Assembly: GCF_026241895.1 (NCBI RefSeq) | Contig: NZ_JAPJIV010000010.1 | Coordinates: forward strand, 62,001 to 126,000 | Reading direction: 5' to 3' | Length of the DNA: 64,000 nucleotides | Source of the DNA: Pseudomonas sp. RIT-562 | Lineage (GTDB): Bacteria > Pseudomonadota > Gammaproteobacteria > Pseudomonadales > Pseudomonadaceae | Shown here: positions 7,715-16,112 of the stretch, piece by piece | How positions within the stretch are numbered: position 1 is the first letter of the stretch | Layout: every line of letters begins with the position of its first letter | Made by a program: the position numbers and the translations under genes | The notes under the pieces: model-generated | The model's database searches: none | The model's input: only the letters and a program-made list of their open reading frames with translations | Told to the model about the DNA's origin: nothing

Positions 7715-8443
7715 CTACCGGCCAAACCGCCCTGGCCAGCCAATAATGGTCTTGGGCCTCGGCGTCGCGTAAGTCCGCACCTTGGACGTCGACAACCCGA
7801 GCCGCACCAGCGACTCGGCAATGGTCACCGCCGCCGTCACGCCATCCACCACCGGCACCCCGGTGCGCTGGCGGATCTGCTCGTCCAGCCCGGCCATGCC
7901 GCCGCAACCCAGGCAGATCACCTCGGCCTTGTCTTCCAGCACGGCCAATTCCGCCTGGCGGACGATGGCTTCCAGCGCACGCTTCGGGTCCGCTTCCAGC
8001 TCCAGCACCGCCAGGCCACTGGCCCGCACGGAGGCGCAGCGGTCCCACAGGCCGGAGAGTTTCAACCTGTCCTCGATCAGTGGCACGGTGCGATCCAGGG
8101 TCGTGACCACCGAATAGGCATGGCCCAAAAACATCGCGGTACTGGCGGCTGCGTCGGTGATGTCCACCACCGGCACATTGAGCAGCTCCTGCAGGCCTTC
8201 GCGGCCGTGCTCGCCGTAGCCGGCCTGGATCACTGCGTCGAAAGGCTGATCGTAAGACATCACCCGGTCCATCACGGCAATCGCCGCCAGGTAACTTTCG
8301 AAATTGCCCTCCACTGAGTCGGCGCCGAAGTAGGGGGTCAGGCCGACGATTTCGGTACCGGGGGCGGCAACGGCCTGGGCCGAACGGGCAATCGCCTGGG
8401 TGATGGACTCGGTGGTGTTGACGTTGACCACGAGAATTCGCAT
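7715..8443 (-). CDS. Asp/Glu/hydantoin racemase-family protein (allantoin/hydantoin racemase-like)
   Basis: A 242-residue member of the Asp/Glu/hydantoin racemase superfamily, similar in layout to HyuE and HpxA. Known racemases of this group use two cysteines. Here the C-terminal one is present (ICLGCGG, Cys177/180), but the N-terminal position reads AGYGEHG near residues 74-80 and has no Cys. This suits a one-cysteine branch, as in decarboxylases or isomerases, or an altered racemase. It lies 55 bases downstream of an NCS1 transporter on the same strand, so uptake and conversion of a hydantoin, allantoin or related compound is likely. Exact reaction uncertain. Confidence 0.75.
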   Translation of the reverse strand: MRILVVNVNTTESITQAIARSAQAVAAPGTEIVGLTPYFGADSVEGNFESYLAAIAVMDRVMSYDQPFDAVIQAGYGEHGREGLQELLNVPVVDITDAAASTAMFLGHAYSVVTTLDRTVPLIEDRLKLSGLWDRCASVRASGLAVLELEADPKRALEAIVRQAELAVLEDKAEVICLGCGGMAGLDEQIRQRTGVPVVDGVTAAVTIAESLVRLGLSTSKVRTYATPRPKTIIGWPGRFGR

Positions 8444-8498
8444 GGGAAGTCCTTATGACAGGTGGTTCTGCGGCCCGCAGCCGGCGGGCCGCCAAGGG

Positions 8499-10022
8499 TT
8501 AATGACTGGCGTTGTCGACTGCGATGGATTCGCCGCTGACGTCGGCGTAATGCGGCTCGCGCCTGGCGATGATCAGGTAGAGCATCCCGGCAATCCCGGC
8601 ACCAATCAGCCAGGAAAATGGCGACACGCTGTGGAAACCCGGCACCAGCGCCAGGACGATGGCGATCAGCGCCGCCGGAATGAACGCAGCTACCGCGCGC
8701 AGGTTGACCCCGCGGCTGTAGTAATAGGCGCCGTTCGGGTCTTCGCTGTACAACTGCGGAACGTTGACCTGGCCTTTTCGCACCAGCCAGTAATCGACCA
8801 TGATCACCCCGTACAGCGGGCCCAGCAGGGCGCCCAGGCCGGAGAGGAAGTACACGATCACCAGTGGGCTGTTGTAGAGGTTCCACGGCAGGATCAGCAC
8901 CGCAATGGTCGCGCTGATCAGGCCGGCCCGGCGAAAGGTCAGGTATTTCGGCGCCAGGTTGCTCAGGACAAAAGCCGGTGCGACAAAGTTGGCCATGATG
9001 TTCACGGCCACCGTGACGATGAGGAACGCCAGGCATCCAAGCACCAGGAAGAAGGTGTTGGGAATCGAGGCAATGATCTCGGTCGGGCTTTCGATGATCC
9101 GGCCATTGATCTGGAACTGCGCACCGCATAGCAGGACGGTGATGGCGGCGAACACCAGGATATTCACCGGCAGCCCCCAGAAATTGCCCACCTTGATGGT
9201 CTTGCGGCAGGGCGAAGAGCGCGCGAAATCGCAGAAGTTGAGGATCAGCGTGCCGTAGATGGCCAGCCACAAGGCGCCGCCGGCAAAGATGTTGCGCCAC
9301 ATCTCGGCGCCGCTCAACGGTTCGCGGATCGACCAGGCGATGGTCGCGTTGGCCTGGGTGTACATCCAGCCGGCGAGGGCGGCCACGGTCAGCAAAATCA
9401 CCGGGCCGGCAAACGCTTCGTAGCGCCGGACCATCTCCATGCCGTAGGCCAGGATTGCCAGTTGCACCAGCCAGATCGCCACGAAACACACCCAGCCCAG
9501 GCTCGACAAGCCAAGGATCGAGTTGTGGTCGTAGTCGGCAAAACCCGGATGCACGGCCGTCAGCAATACCCGGAAGACCACGGAAGCCAGGTACGTCTGA
9601 ATACCGAACCAGGCGATGGCGATAACGGCGCGGATCAACGCAGGAATTTGCGCGCCGTGGATGCCGAAACTGATCCGGCTGATCACCGGAAACGGCACTC
9701 CGGTCTTCTGGCCCATGTAGCCGGACAGGTTCATGAAGCAGTACACCAGCGCTGCGCCGATCCCCAGGGACAGCAAAATCTGCCAACCGCCCAGCCCCAG
9801 CGCATACAGGCCGATGGCGAAGGAGTAGTTGGCAATGTTGTGCACGTCATTGGTCCACAGGGCAAAAATACTGTATCGGCCCCAGCGCCGACCTTCGGCC
9901 TTGGTCGGGGCCAGGTCCTTGTTATGCAGGCGCGGGCTAAGCACCACGGGGCCGGGAGAGGTTTGATCAAGAGGGACGTGTAGATCCAGCGCAATATTGT
10001 TATTGGAGAGGCTAGTACGCAT
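8499..10022 (-). CDS. NCS1-family nucleobase/hydantoin/allantoin transporter
   Basis: A 507-residue inner-membrane protein with about 12 hydrophobic helices and the NCS1 hallmark near the N-terminus (NKDLAPTKAEGRRWG, then ALWTNDVHNIANYSFAIG). The family carries nucleobases, hydantoins, allantoin or thiamine precursors with Na+ or H+. The start at 10022 is preferred because AGGAG lies 9 bases upstream; an in-frame ATG at 10100 adds 26 residues without a good RBS. It forms an operon with the racemase-like gene. A palindrome and a large inverted repeat in the upstream region probably control it. Confidence 0.88.
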   Translation of the reverse strand: MRTSLSNNNIALDLHVPLDQTSPGPVVLSPRLHNKDLAPTKAEGRRWGRYSIFALWTNDVHNIANYSFAIGLYALGLGGWQILLSLGIGAALVYCFMNLSGYMGQKTGVPFPVISRISFGIHGAQIPALIRAVIAIAWFGIQTYLASVVFRVLLTAVHPGFADYDHNSILGLSSLGWVCFVAIWLVQLAILAYGMEMVRRYEAFAGPVILLTVAALAGWMYTQANATIAWSIREPLSGAEMWRNIFAGGALWLAIYGTLILNFCDFARSSPCRKTIKVGNFWGLPVNILVFAAITVLLCGAQFQINGRIIESPTEIIASIPNTFFLVLGCLAFLIVTVAVNIMANFVAPAFVLSNLAPKYLTFRRAGLISATIAVLILPWNLYNSPLVIVYFLSGLGALLGPLYGVIMVDYWLVRKGQVNVPQLYSEDPNGAYYYSRGVNLRAVAAFIPAALIAIVLALVPGFHSVSPFSWLIGAGIAGMLYLIIARREPHYADVSGESIAVDNASH

Positions 10023-10165
10023 TCCGGCAGGCTCCTGAAGCTTGGCGCTGCGATGACTGTGCTTGAGCAAGGCTCGACAAATCTTCGTCGCGAACGGCAA
10101 GCATCATTGGTTTCGGGGCATCTGCAGCCTGTACGGGATAGGGCGCTTCAGGCTTGCGGATCTAA

Positions 10166-10213
10166 AGTGTGTGTATGTTTTGATGAGTGTTGTATACAAA
10201 ACATGTATGCACT
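10166..10213. promoter_or_regulatory. Inverted repeat with TTGTATACAA palindrome, probable operator
   Basis: The core TTGTATACAA (10190-10199) is a perfect palindrome of the type bound by GntR-family dimers. It overlaps 17-base arms 10166-10182 and 10197-10213 that match at 13 of 17 positions; the other four would be G-U pairs in RNA. It lies about 150 bp upstream of the NCS1 transporter start. Confidence 0.45.
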
Positions 10214-10417
10214 TAAGCGAGATCTGTGCCAGTGAGCGATCTATGAAACCGCCTGATAATTTCGTTTTGTTATCGGTTCCAAGTAAGTCGTTGAATAGCT
10301 GGCTAAATAAATTGACCAATTGAACAGGTATTTATTTTTGCTGTCGGGAGGAGGCACAAGGTCGACTGAGGGAGTCAGGGCGGGGAGGTGTAACTTTTTG
10401 GGGCGCACAAACTAAAA

Positions 10418-10460
10418 GTGCACACACAAATGGCACCGATGGTGACAGTTGTGTGTACAC
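10418..10460. other. Long imperfect hairpin of unknown role
   Basis: Arms 10418-10437 and 10441-10460 pair at 17 of 20 positions around a 3-base loop (GAT). The outer part is GTGCACACACAA against TTGTGTGTACAC. No T run follows, so it is not a standard terminator. It is not related to the REP elements. Confidence 0.6.
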
Positions 10461-10499
10461 ATTTTATTGGAGTGGCGCAGGCCACTGGGGCGGCGGGCT

Positions 10500-10580
10500 G
10501 GCTCGCGAAATCGGTTTAACAATTAACCATAATGGTGAATGTTACGGCCTCTTCGCGAGCAAGCCCGCTCTCACATTTGG
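10500..10580. repeat. Degenerate REP pair
   Basis: The right half (TTCGCGAGCAAGCCCGCTCTCACA) matches the REP consensus of the window with one change. The left half (GGCTGGCTCGCGAAAT) is eroded. Confidence 0.7.
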
Positions 10581-10598
10581 AAATTGCACGGCGCGAGG

Positions 10599-11339
10599 TC
10601 AGGCCTTGGATTTACCGATGATATTCCCCGCGTGCAGCCCGCACTCTTTCTGCGTCGCCTCTTCCCACCACCAGCGGCCTTCGCGCTCATGCTGGTTTGG
10701 CAGCACTGGGCGCGTGCAGGGTTCGCAGCCGATGCTGATGAAGCCGCGTTCATGCAGGCTGTTGTACGGCAGTTCGAGCATGCGGATGTAACCCCAGATC
10801 TCTTCACTGGTCATCTGCGCCAGCGGGTTGAACTTGTACAAGGTGCGTTCCGGGGTGGAGAAGGCGGTGTCGATTTCCATCACGGCCACGGCACTGCGGG
10901 TGCCCGGGCTCTGGTCGCGACGCTGGCCGGTCGCCCAGGCGCTGACGCCGGACAGTTTGCGCCGCAGCGGTTCGATCTTGCGGATGCCACAGCATTCGCC
11001 ATGGCCATCCTTGTAGAAACTGAACAGGCCTTTTTCCTTCACGAAGGGTTCAAGTTTCGTGTAGTCCGGCGACACCAGTTCGATGTCGATCTTGTAATGC
11101 TCGCGCACCTGGTCGATGAAGCGATAGGTCTCGGGGTGCAGGCGGCCGGTGTCGAGGCTGAAGACCTTGACGTTCTTGTTCAGCTTCCAGGCCATGTCCA
11201 CGAGCACCACGTCTTCGGCGCCGCTGAAAGATATCCACAGGTCATCGCCGAACTCGGCAAACGCGAGCTTGAGAATGTCCTGGGCAGATTTATTGGCATA
11301 GGTCGTGGCGAGTTCCACGACATCGAACGATGGGCTCAT
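10599..11339 (-). CDS. cysH: Phosphoadenylyl/adenylyl-sulfate reductase (thioredoxin)
   Basis: A 246-residue assimilatory sulfate reductase. The adenylyl-binding loop is SFSGAEDVV (residues 37-45). Cys116-Cys117 and the Cys205/Cys208 pair bind a [4Fe-4S] cluster, marking the APS-reducing bacterial type. The catalytic cysteine is in the C-terminal ECGLH (Cys233). It reduces APS (or PAPS) to sulfite with thioredoxin in the cytoplasm, feeding cysteine synthesis. It is divergent from thrH. The predicted length is normal for the family. Confidence 0.95.
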   Translation of the reverse strand: MSPSFDVVELATTYANKSAQDILKLAFAEFGDDLWISFSGAEDVVLVDMAWKLNKNVKVFSLDTGRLHPETYRFIDQVREHYKIDIELVSPDYTKLEPFVKEKGLFSFYKDGHGECCGIRKIEPLRRKLSGVSAWATGQRRDQSPGTRSAVAVMEIDTAFSTPERTLYKFNPLAQMTSEEIWGYIRMLELPYNSLHERGFISIGCEPCTRPVLPNQHEREGRWWWEEATQKECGLHAGNIIGKSKA

Positions 11340-11512
11340 CAGGGCGGCTTCCTACAGGTCGGTGGCGCTGGGCGCTCTATATGGGGCTGATGGTAACAAA
11401 ATCCGGCGAGCGCTGGCGCGCCCTGTGCGTTGCGCAGGCCAGTGCGAGTGGTTAGAGTTCGGCAGTCTTTTTGCTCGCTCGACTCAATAATCACTACAAA
11501 TGGGAGTGTCTT

Positions 11513-12130
11513 GTGGAAATTGCATGCCTGGATCTTGAAGGGGTACTGGTTCCGGAAATCTGGATCGCCTTTGCCGAAAAAACCGGAATCGAATCCCTCA
11601 AGGCCACCACCCGGGACATTCCCGACTACGACGTGCTGATGAAGCAGCGCCTGCGCATTCTTGACGAGCACGGCCTGAAGCTGTCCGATATCCAGGAAGT
11701 GATCGCCACGCTGAAGCCGCTGGACGGCGCGGTGGAGTTCGTCAATTGGCTGCGCGAGCGCTTCCAGGTTGTGATCCTGTCCGATACGTTCTACGAATTC
11801 TCGCAGCCGCTGATGCGGCAGCTGGGGTTCCCGACGCTGTTGTGCCATCGCCTGATTACCGATGATACCGGGCGGGTCACCAGCTATCAGTTGCGCCAGA
11901 GAGATCCCAAGCGCCAATCGGTGCTGGCGTTCAAGAGCCTCTACTATCGGGTGATTGCGGCGGGGGATTCGTATAACGATACGACGATGTTGGGCGAGGC
12001 TGATGCGGGGATCCTGTTTCACGCGCCGGACAATGTAATTCGCGAGTTCCCGCAGTTCCCGGCGGTGCATACGTTTGAGGAGTTGAAGCAGGAGTTTATC
12101 AAGGCCTCCAACCGGGCCCTGAGCCTGTAG
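11513..12130 (+). CDS. thrH: Bifunctional phosphoserine phosphatase / phosphoserine:homoserine phosphotransferase
   Basis: A 205-residue HAD enzyme very close to Pseudomonas ThrH. The motif I region is CLDLEGVLVPE (nucleophile Asp, with Glu in the usual second-Asp place) and the last motif is GDSYNDTTML. ThrH dephosphorylates phosphoserine and can pass the phosphate to homoserine, linking serine and threonine synthesis. The start is GTG 11513, preceded by GGGAG at 6 bases; it aligns with the family start (xEIACLDLEG), so the in-frame ATG at 11471 is rejected. A REP pair follows. Confidence 0.93.
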   Translation: MEIACLDLEGVLVPEIWIAFAEKTGIESLKATTRDIPDYDVLMKQRLRILDEHGLKLSDIQEVIATLKPLDGAVEFVNWLRERFQVVILSDTFYEFSQPLMRQLGFPTLLCHRLITDDTGRVTSYQLRQRDPKRQSVLAFKSLYYRVIAAGDSYNDTTMLGEADAGILFHAPDNVIREFPQFPAVHTFEELKQEFIKASNRALSL

Positions 12131-12147
12131 TCGACTGTTCGCATGCA

Positions 12148-12239
12148 ATCGCGGGCAAGCCTTGCTCCCACAGGTTCTGTGTCAAACCACAATTGAGTGC
12201 CGACACAAAACCTGTGGGAGCAAAGCTTGCTCGCGATGC
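12148..12239. repeat. REP pair (inverted)
   Basis: Two REP elements (ATCGCGGGCAAGCCTTGCTC and its near complement) separated by about 35 bp, between convergent thrH and pabB. Confidence 0.88.
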
Positions 12240-12241
12240 TT

Positions 12242-13579
12242 TTAGAGGTTTTGCAAGGTATCGAGCAGCACCTTCACCTTGGTAATCGACTCCGCATACT
12301 CAGCCTGCCACTGCGAATCCGCGACGATTCCGCCGCCACCCCAGCAACACACCTGCCCATCCTTGACCAGCAAACTGCGAATCGCGATCGAGCTGTCCAT
12401 CTCGCCGCGCACATCCAGATACAGCAGCGAGCCGCAGTACAATCCGCGCCGGGTCGGCTCCAGTTCGTCGATGATCTGCATCGCGCGGATTTTCGGTGCG
12501 CCGGTAATCGATCCACCGGGGAAGCTGCCGGCGATCAGGTCCAGGGCGTCGTGGTCTGCGGCCAGTTCCCCGGTGACACTGCTCACCAGGTGATGCACAT
12601 TCGGGTAGCTTTCCAGACTGAACAGCTCCGGCACCCGCACCGAACCGATGCGGCATGTGCGGCCGAGGTCGTTGCGCAGCAAATCGACGATCATCAGGTT
12701 TTCTGCGCGGTCCTTCGGGCTGGCGAGCAATTCGGCGGCGTTCGCCAGGTCTTCAGCTTCCGTCAGCCCGCGAGGCCGCGTGCCCTTGATGGGGCGGGTT
12801 TCAACCTGGCCCTGGCTGACCTTGACGAAGCGCTCGGGTGACAGGCTCAGCACCGCGCCGCCATCAGGCAGAGCCTGGAAACCGGAAAATGGAGTCGGGC
12901 AGGCGGCTCGCAGGGCGCAATAGGCGGCCCAGGGATCGCCCTGGCATTCGGCGCGGAAGCGCTGGGCGAAGTTGACCTGATAACAGTCACCGGCCTGGAT
13001 GTACTGCTGAATACGCTCCAGCGCCTGGCGATATTCATCGGCGCTCAGGTCTGCATGCATTGGCGCGGTGAGTTTGAACGGCTCGACTTCTTCGCTGGCC
13101 GGCTGACTGAACAGTTCGATCAGGCGCTGGCGTTCGCCATCGGTCATTGTCGGGTGGAATACCAGCTGGCTGGTGGCCAGTTGGTGGTCACTGATCAGCG
13201 CCCAGGCGTACAGACCGAAGCGTGCGTCTGGCAGCTGCAGATCGTCCTTGGCCAGGCTCGGCAGGTGCTCAAGATGGCGGCCGAAGTCATAACTCAAATA
13301 GCCGATCAGGCCGCCAGCGAAAGGCAGGTCCAGTGGCACCGAGGCTTCGCCCAGACGTGCCAGGTTGGCGCGCAGGCGCTGCAGGAAATGGCTGCCACTT
13401 TCGTCAGGCAGCACCGCCAGCTGCTCCAGCGGCCAGGCACTGAGCAGATCATAACGACCGCGATCGGCGGTTGGCCGGCCGCTGTCGAGCAGCACGGCCC
13501 CTGGAGAATGGTGAATGCGCGCGAAATAGTCGGCGGGATTGGCGCGATAGGGTAGCGGGTGTACGGAGCAGGTCAGCAT
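12242..13579 (-). CDS. pabB: Aminodeoxychorismate synthase component I
   Basis: A 445-residue chorismate-using enzyme that makes 4-amino-4-deoxychorismate for folate. An N-terminal anthranilate-synthase-type domain (GGLIGYLSYDFGR) is followed by the catalytic domain, with the PIKGTRPRG motif (whose Lys marks PabB rather than TrpE, which has Ala there), NLMIVDLLRNDLGR, and GSITGAPKIRAM. The start at 13579 has GAAGG upstream inside the end of the preceding gene. The 6-base gap places pabB as the last gene of the retropepsin/7TM/ATP-grasp operon. Confidence 0.93.
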   Translation of the reverse strand: MLTCSVHPLPYRANPADYFARIHHSPGAVLLDSGRPTADRGRYDLLSAWPLEQLAVLPDESGSHFLQRLRANLARLGEASVPLDLPFAGGLIGYLSYDFGRHLEHLPSLAKDDLQLPDARFGLYAWALISDHQLATSQLVFHPTMTDGERQRLIELFSQPASEEVEPFKLTAPMHADLSADEYRQALERIQQYIQAGDCYQVNFAQRFRAECQGDPWAAYCALRAACPTPFSGFQALPDGGAVLSLSPERFVKVSQGQVETRPIKGTRPRGLTEAEDLANAAELLASPKDRAENLMIVDLLRNDLGRTCRIGSVRVPELFSLESYPNVHHLVSSVTGELAADHDALDLIAGSFPGGSITGAPKIRAMQIIDELEPTRRGLYCGSLLYLDVRGEMDSSIAIRSLLVKDGQVCCWGGGGIVADSQWQAEYAESITKVKVLLDTLQNL

Positions 13580-13585
13580 GAGCGG

Positions 13586-14572
13586 TCAGCCTTCAACCGG
13601 CGGAATATGCCCGAACATCTCCTGCACGAACGCCACGCGCTCCTCGACCGTCTCGGTCACGCCACGGGCCTTCAGGTCTTCCAGCCGCGCCTCGACTGCA
13701 TGGGTGCGCAACGTCAGCCCGCAATCGTTGGCAATCTGGATGTTCAGGCCTGGCCGGGCATTGAGCTCCAGGATCAGCGGGCCTTTTTCCTGGTCGAGCA
13801 CCATGTCGACGCCTATGTAACCCAGGCCACACAGCTCATAGCAGCCGGCGGCGAGCTTCATGAACCCGTCCCAATAAGGCAACTGCACACCATCGACCGC
13901 ATTGGTGGTGTCAGGGTGCTTGGTGATGATGTTGTTCAGCCAGGTGCCGCGCAATGTCAGGCCGGTGGCAAGGTCGACTCCCACGCCAATGGCGCCCTGG
14001 TGCAGGTTGGCCTTGCCGCCGGACTGGCGAGTCGGCAGGCGCAACATGGCCATCACCGGGTAGCCCATCAACACGATGATGCGGATGTCCGGCACACCCT
14101 CATAGCTGATGCTCTTGAAAATCTGGTCCGGGATCACCCGGTACTCGATCAGGGCCCGGTCGCGGTGACCGCCCAGGGAGTACAGGCCAGTGAGGATGCT
14201 GGAGATATGGTGCTCGATCTCCTCGTGGCTGATGATCTTGCCGGACACCGTGCGGTAGCGTCCTTCGAAGCGGTCGGCGATGACGATAATGCCGTCGCCG
14301 CCCGCGCCTTGTGCGGGCTTGACCACAAAGTCGGTGCGCCCGCCGATGATCGCGTCGAGCTTGTCGATTTCCTTCTCTGTGGAAATCACCCCATACAGTT
14401 CCGGCACGTGGATGCCGGCCGCAATGGCGTGTTCCTTGGTGATGATCTTGTCATCGACGATCGGGTACAGGCTGCGCTTGTTGTACTTGAGCACGTAGTC
14501 CGCATTACGCCGATTGATGCCCATGATGCCCCGGGCTTCCAGGGCCTTCCAGGTCTTCCAGAAACCGAACAT
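13586..14572 (-). CDS. RimK-related ATP-grasp ligase (alpha-L-glutamate ligase-like)
   Basis: A 328-residue ATP-grasp protein of the RimK-related type. It has the nucleotide lysine region FVVKPAQGAGGDGI (about residue 81), the metal-binding end LILELNARPGLNIQIAN, and the conserved N-terminal GIMGINRRNADY. These enzymes join amino acids or peptides to a carboxylate. The natural substrate of this branch is not known to me. Its ATG overlaps the stop of the 7TM transglutaminase-like gene (ATGA), so the two are translationally coupled. The genomic pairing with a membrane transglutaminase-like protein and a retropepsin suggests cell-envelope peptide tagging and trimming (inference). Confidence 0.85.
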   Translation of the reverse strand: MFGFWKTWKALEARGIMGINRRNADYVLKYNKRSLYPIVDDKIITKEHAIAAGIHVPELYGVISTEKEIDKLDAIIGGRTDFVVKPAQGAGGDGIIVIADRFEGRYRTVSGKIISHEEIEHHISSILTGLYSLGGHRDRALIEYRVIPDQIFKSISYEGVPDIRIIVLMGYPVMAMLRLPTRQSGGKANLHQGAIGVGVDLATGLTLRGTWLNNIITKHPDTTNAVDGVQLPYWDGFMKLAAGCYELCGLGYIGVDMVLDQEKGPLILELNARPGLNIQIANDCGLTLRTHAVEARLEDLKARGVTETVEERVAFVQEMFGHIPPVEG

Positions 14573-16107
14573 CAGGCGTCAGCCTTCTTCAGGAACGCCT
14601 TGAAACGCACCAGTTCGGTCAGGCGGTAACCGCGATAACGACCCATGGCCAGCATGAAGCCCACCAGGATCAGCAGGACCGCCGGGAAGGTGAACACGAA
14701 GTACACCAGTTCCGGCACGCTCATGATCAGGTGCGCCAATGACGCGGCGAACAGGGTGCCAATCGCCACTTTCATGGCATGGCCGCCACCACGCTCTTCC
14801 CAGGTGATCGACAGGCGTTCGATGGTCATCGTCAGGATCACCATCGGGAACAGCGCGACCGACAGCCCGCGTTCCAGGCCGAGCTTGTGGCTGAACAGGC
14901 TGATAGCCGCAATCAGCACCACCACGAACGTCAGCACCACCGACAGCCTTGGCAACATCTGCAACTTCAGGTGTTCGAGGTAGGAGCGCAGTGACAGCCC
15001 CAGCGCCGTAATGATGGTGAACAGCACGATGCCAAAGCCCAGCTGGGTTTCCCGGAAGGCCAGGGCGATCAGTACCGGGGTGAAGGTACCGAGGGTCTGG
15101 ATGCCGATCAGGTTGCGCAGGATCAGGATCACCAGCACGCCGATCGGGATCATCACCATGATCATGAACGTCTGCTGGGTCTGCAGCGGCAAGCCATACA
15201 GCGAATATTCGAGGAAGTTGGCGTCGGTGTTTTCATCCGTCAGCTTGGCCAGGCGAATGGCGTTCATTTCGCTGTTGTTCAGGCTGAAGGTCACATTGGC
15301 TTTTTTGCCGCCATCGACGGTGATCAGGTTTTCATCACCGGTCCACCACAGCAGGCGGTCGGTTGGCAGACCCTGCTCGCCGGTTTCCGGGTTGAAGTAC
15401 AGCCAGTCGGTGCCGTTGAAGCTGCGCAGCCATAATTCGGGCACTTGCGGCTGGTCGGCCACCAGGCGAATGGTGTGCACCTTCTCGATCGGCACGTGGG
15501 CGATGGACAGCAGCAGTTCGACGATCCGCGCCTTGTGCACGGTGGAAGGATCGCCACCCAGCAGCAGTTTCACGTTGTCGTCGTTGAGATTATTGACGCG
15601 CTTGATCGCCTCGCCAATAAAGGTCTCGACGTCGGCCGAGTGCTGGCGGATTGGCGCGAGCAGTGCTTCGGCGGCGATTTTTTCCGGGCCTTCGACGACG
15701 ATGCTGTCGCGGAAAGTCGGGCCCTTGATCTTGGCTTTCTCGCCGGTGTAGCGCTTGGTCAGCACCAGGCGGTAGTACAACGTCTGGTTGCCCTTGGCCC
15801 GGCGCGCAGACCAGGTGACCTTGCGGTTGCCGTCGACACGGTTGACCGCCACGCCATAGTTATTGGAGATGAAGCTTTCGTTGAGGCTGACATAGTCGCG
15901 GCTCAGCGGTGGCACGAACATCTGGATCTTGACCGGATCCTTGGCACTGGCGACGAACTCGACCTTGGCGTCGATGTTCCACAAGTCGTCGGTGGCGTCT
16001 TCGGTCACGGGAATGCCGAGCACGAAAATCTGATAGGCCGTAACTGAAATGCCCAGCACCACCAAGATGGCGATCAGGATTTTCAGATGGAGGGTAAGAG
16101 CGCGCAT
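14572..16107 (-). CDS. Inactive transglutaminase-like domain fused to seven transmembrane helices
   Basis: A 511-residue membrane protein. An N-terminal anchor helix (residues 8-30) is followed by a periplasmic region of about 290 residues that has the transglutaminase-like fold signature of this family but lacks a clear catalytic Cys-His-Asp set. About seven hydrophobic helices fill the C-terminal half (from about residue 335), ending in a basic cytoplasmic tail. It matches the conserved three-gene set of ATP-grasp ligase, inactive transglutaminase-7TM and retropepsin-like protease in gamma-proteobacteria. The function is unestablished. It starts 5 bases after the protease gene stop. Confidence 0.85.
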   Translation of the reverse strand: MRALTLHLKILIAILVVLGISVTAYQIFVLGIPVTEDATDDLWNIDAKVEFVASAKDPVKIQMFVPPLSRDYVSLNESFISNNYGVAVNRVDGNRKVTWSARRAKGNQTLYYRLVLTKRYTGEKAKIKGPTFRDSIVVEGPEKIAAEALLAPIRQHSADVETFIGEAIKRVNNLNDDNVKLLLGGDPSTVHKARIVELLLSIAHVPIEKVHTIRLVADQPQVPELWLRSFNGTDWLYFNPETGEQGLPTDRLLWWTGDENLITVDGGKKANVTFSLNNSEMNAIRLAKLTDENTDANFLEYSLYGLPLQTQQTFMIMVMIPIGVLVILILRNLIGIQTLGTFTPVLIALAFRETQLGFGIVLFTIITALGLSLRSYLEHLKLQMLPRLSVVLTFVVVLIAAISLFSHKLGLERGLSVALFPMVILTMTIERLSITWEERGGGHAMKVAIGTLFAASLAHLIMSVPELVYFVFTFPAVLLILVGFMLAMGRYRGYRLTELVRFKAFLKKADA

Positions 16108-16112
16108 TGGAA

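Larger units (their letters stand above)
10023..10598. other. Regulatory intergenic region upstream of the NCS1 transporter
   Basis: No gene is supported in this 576-bp stretch. It holds a perfect palindrome and wider inverted repeat (10166-10213), a long imperfect hairpin (10418-10460), a short perfect hairpin AGTGGC/GCCACT (10471-10486) and a degenerate REP pair (10500-10580). AT content is higher than in the flanking genes. Confidence 0.6.

Noticed and set aside
6621..8495. A 624-codon minus-strand frame across the LysR and racemase genes
   Set aside because: It spans two opposite-strand genes and a REP pair; its content is antisense or frame-shifted sequence of both.
8338..9786. A 482-codon frame overlapping the NCS1 gene on the same strand
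   Set aside because: It is a +1/-1 frame of the transporter, rich in Arg/Pro/Gly and without membrane helices.
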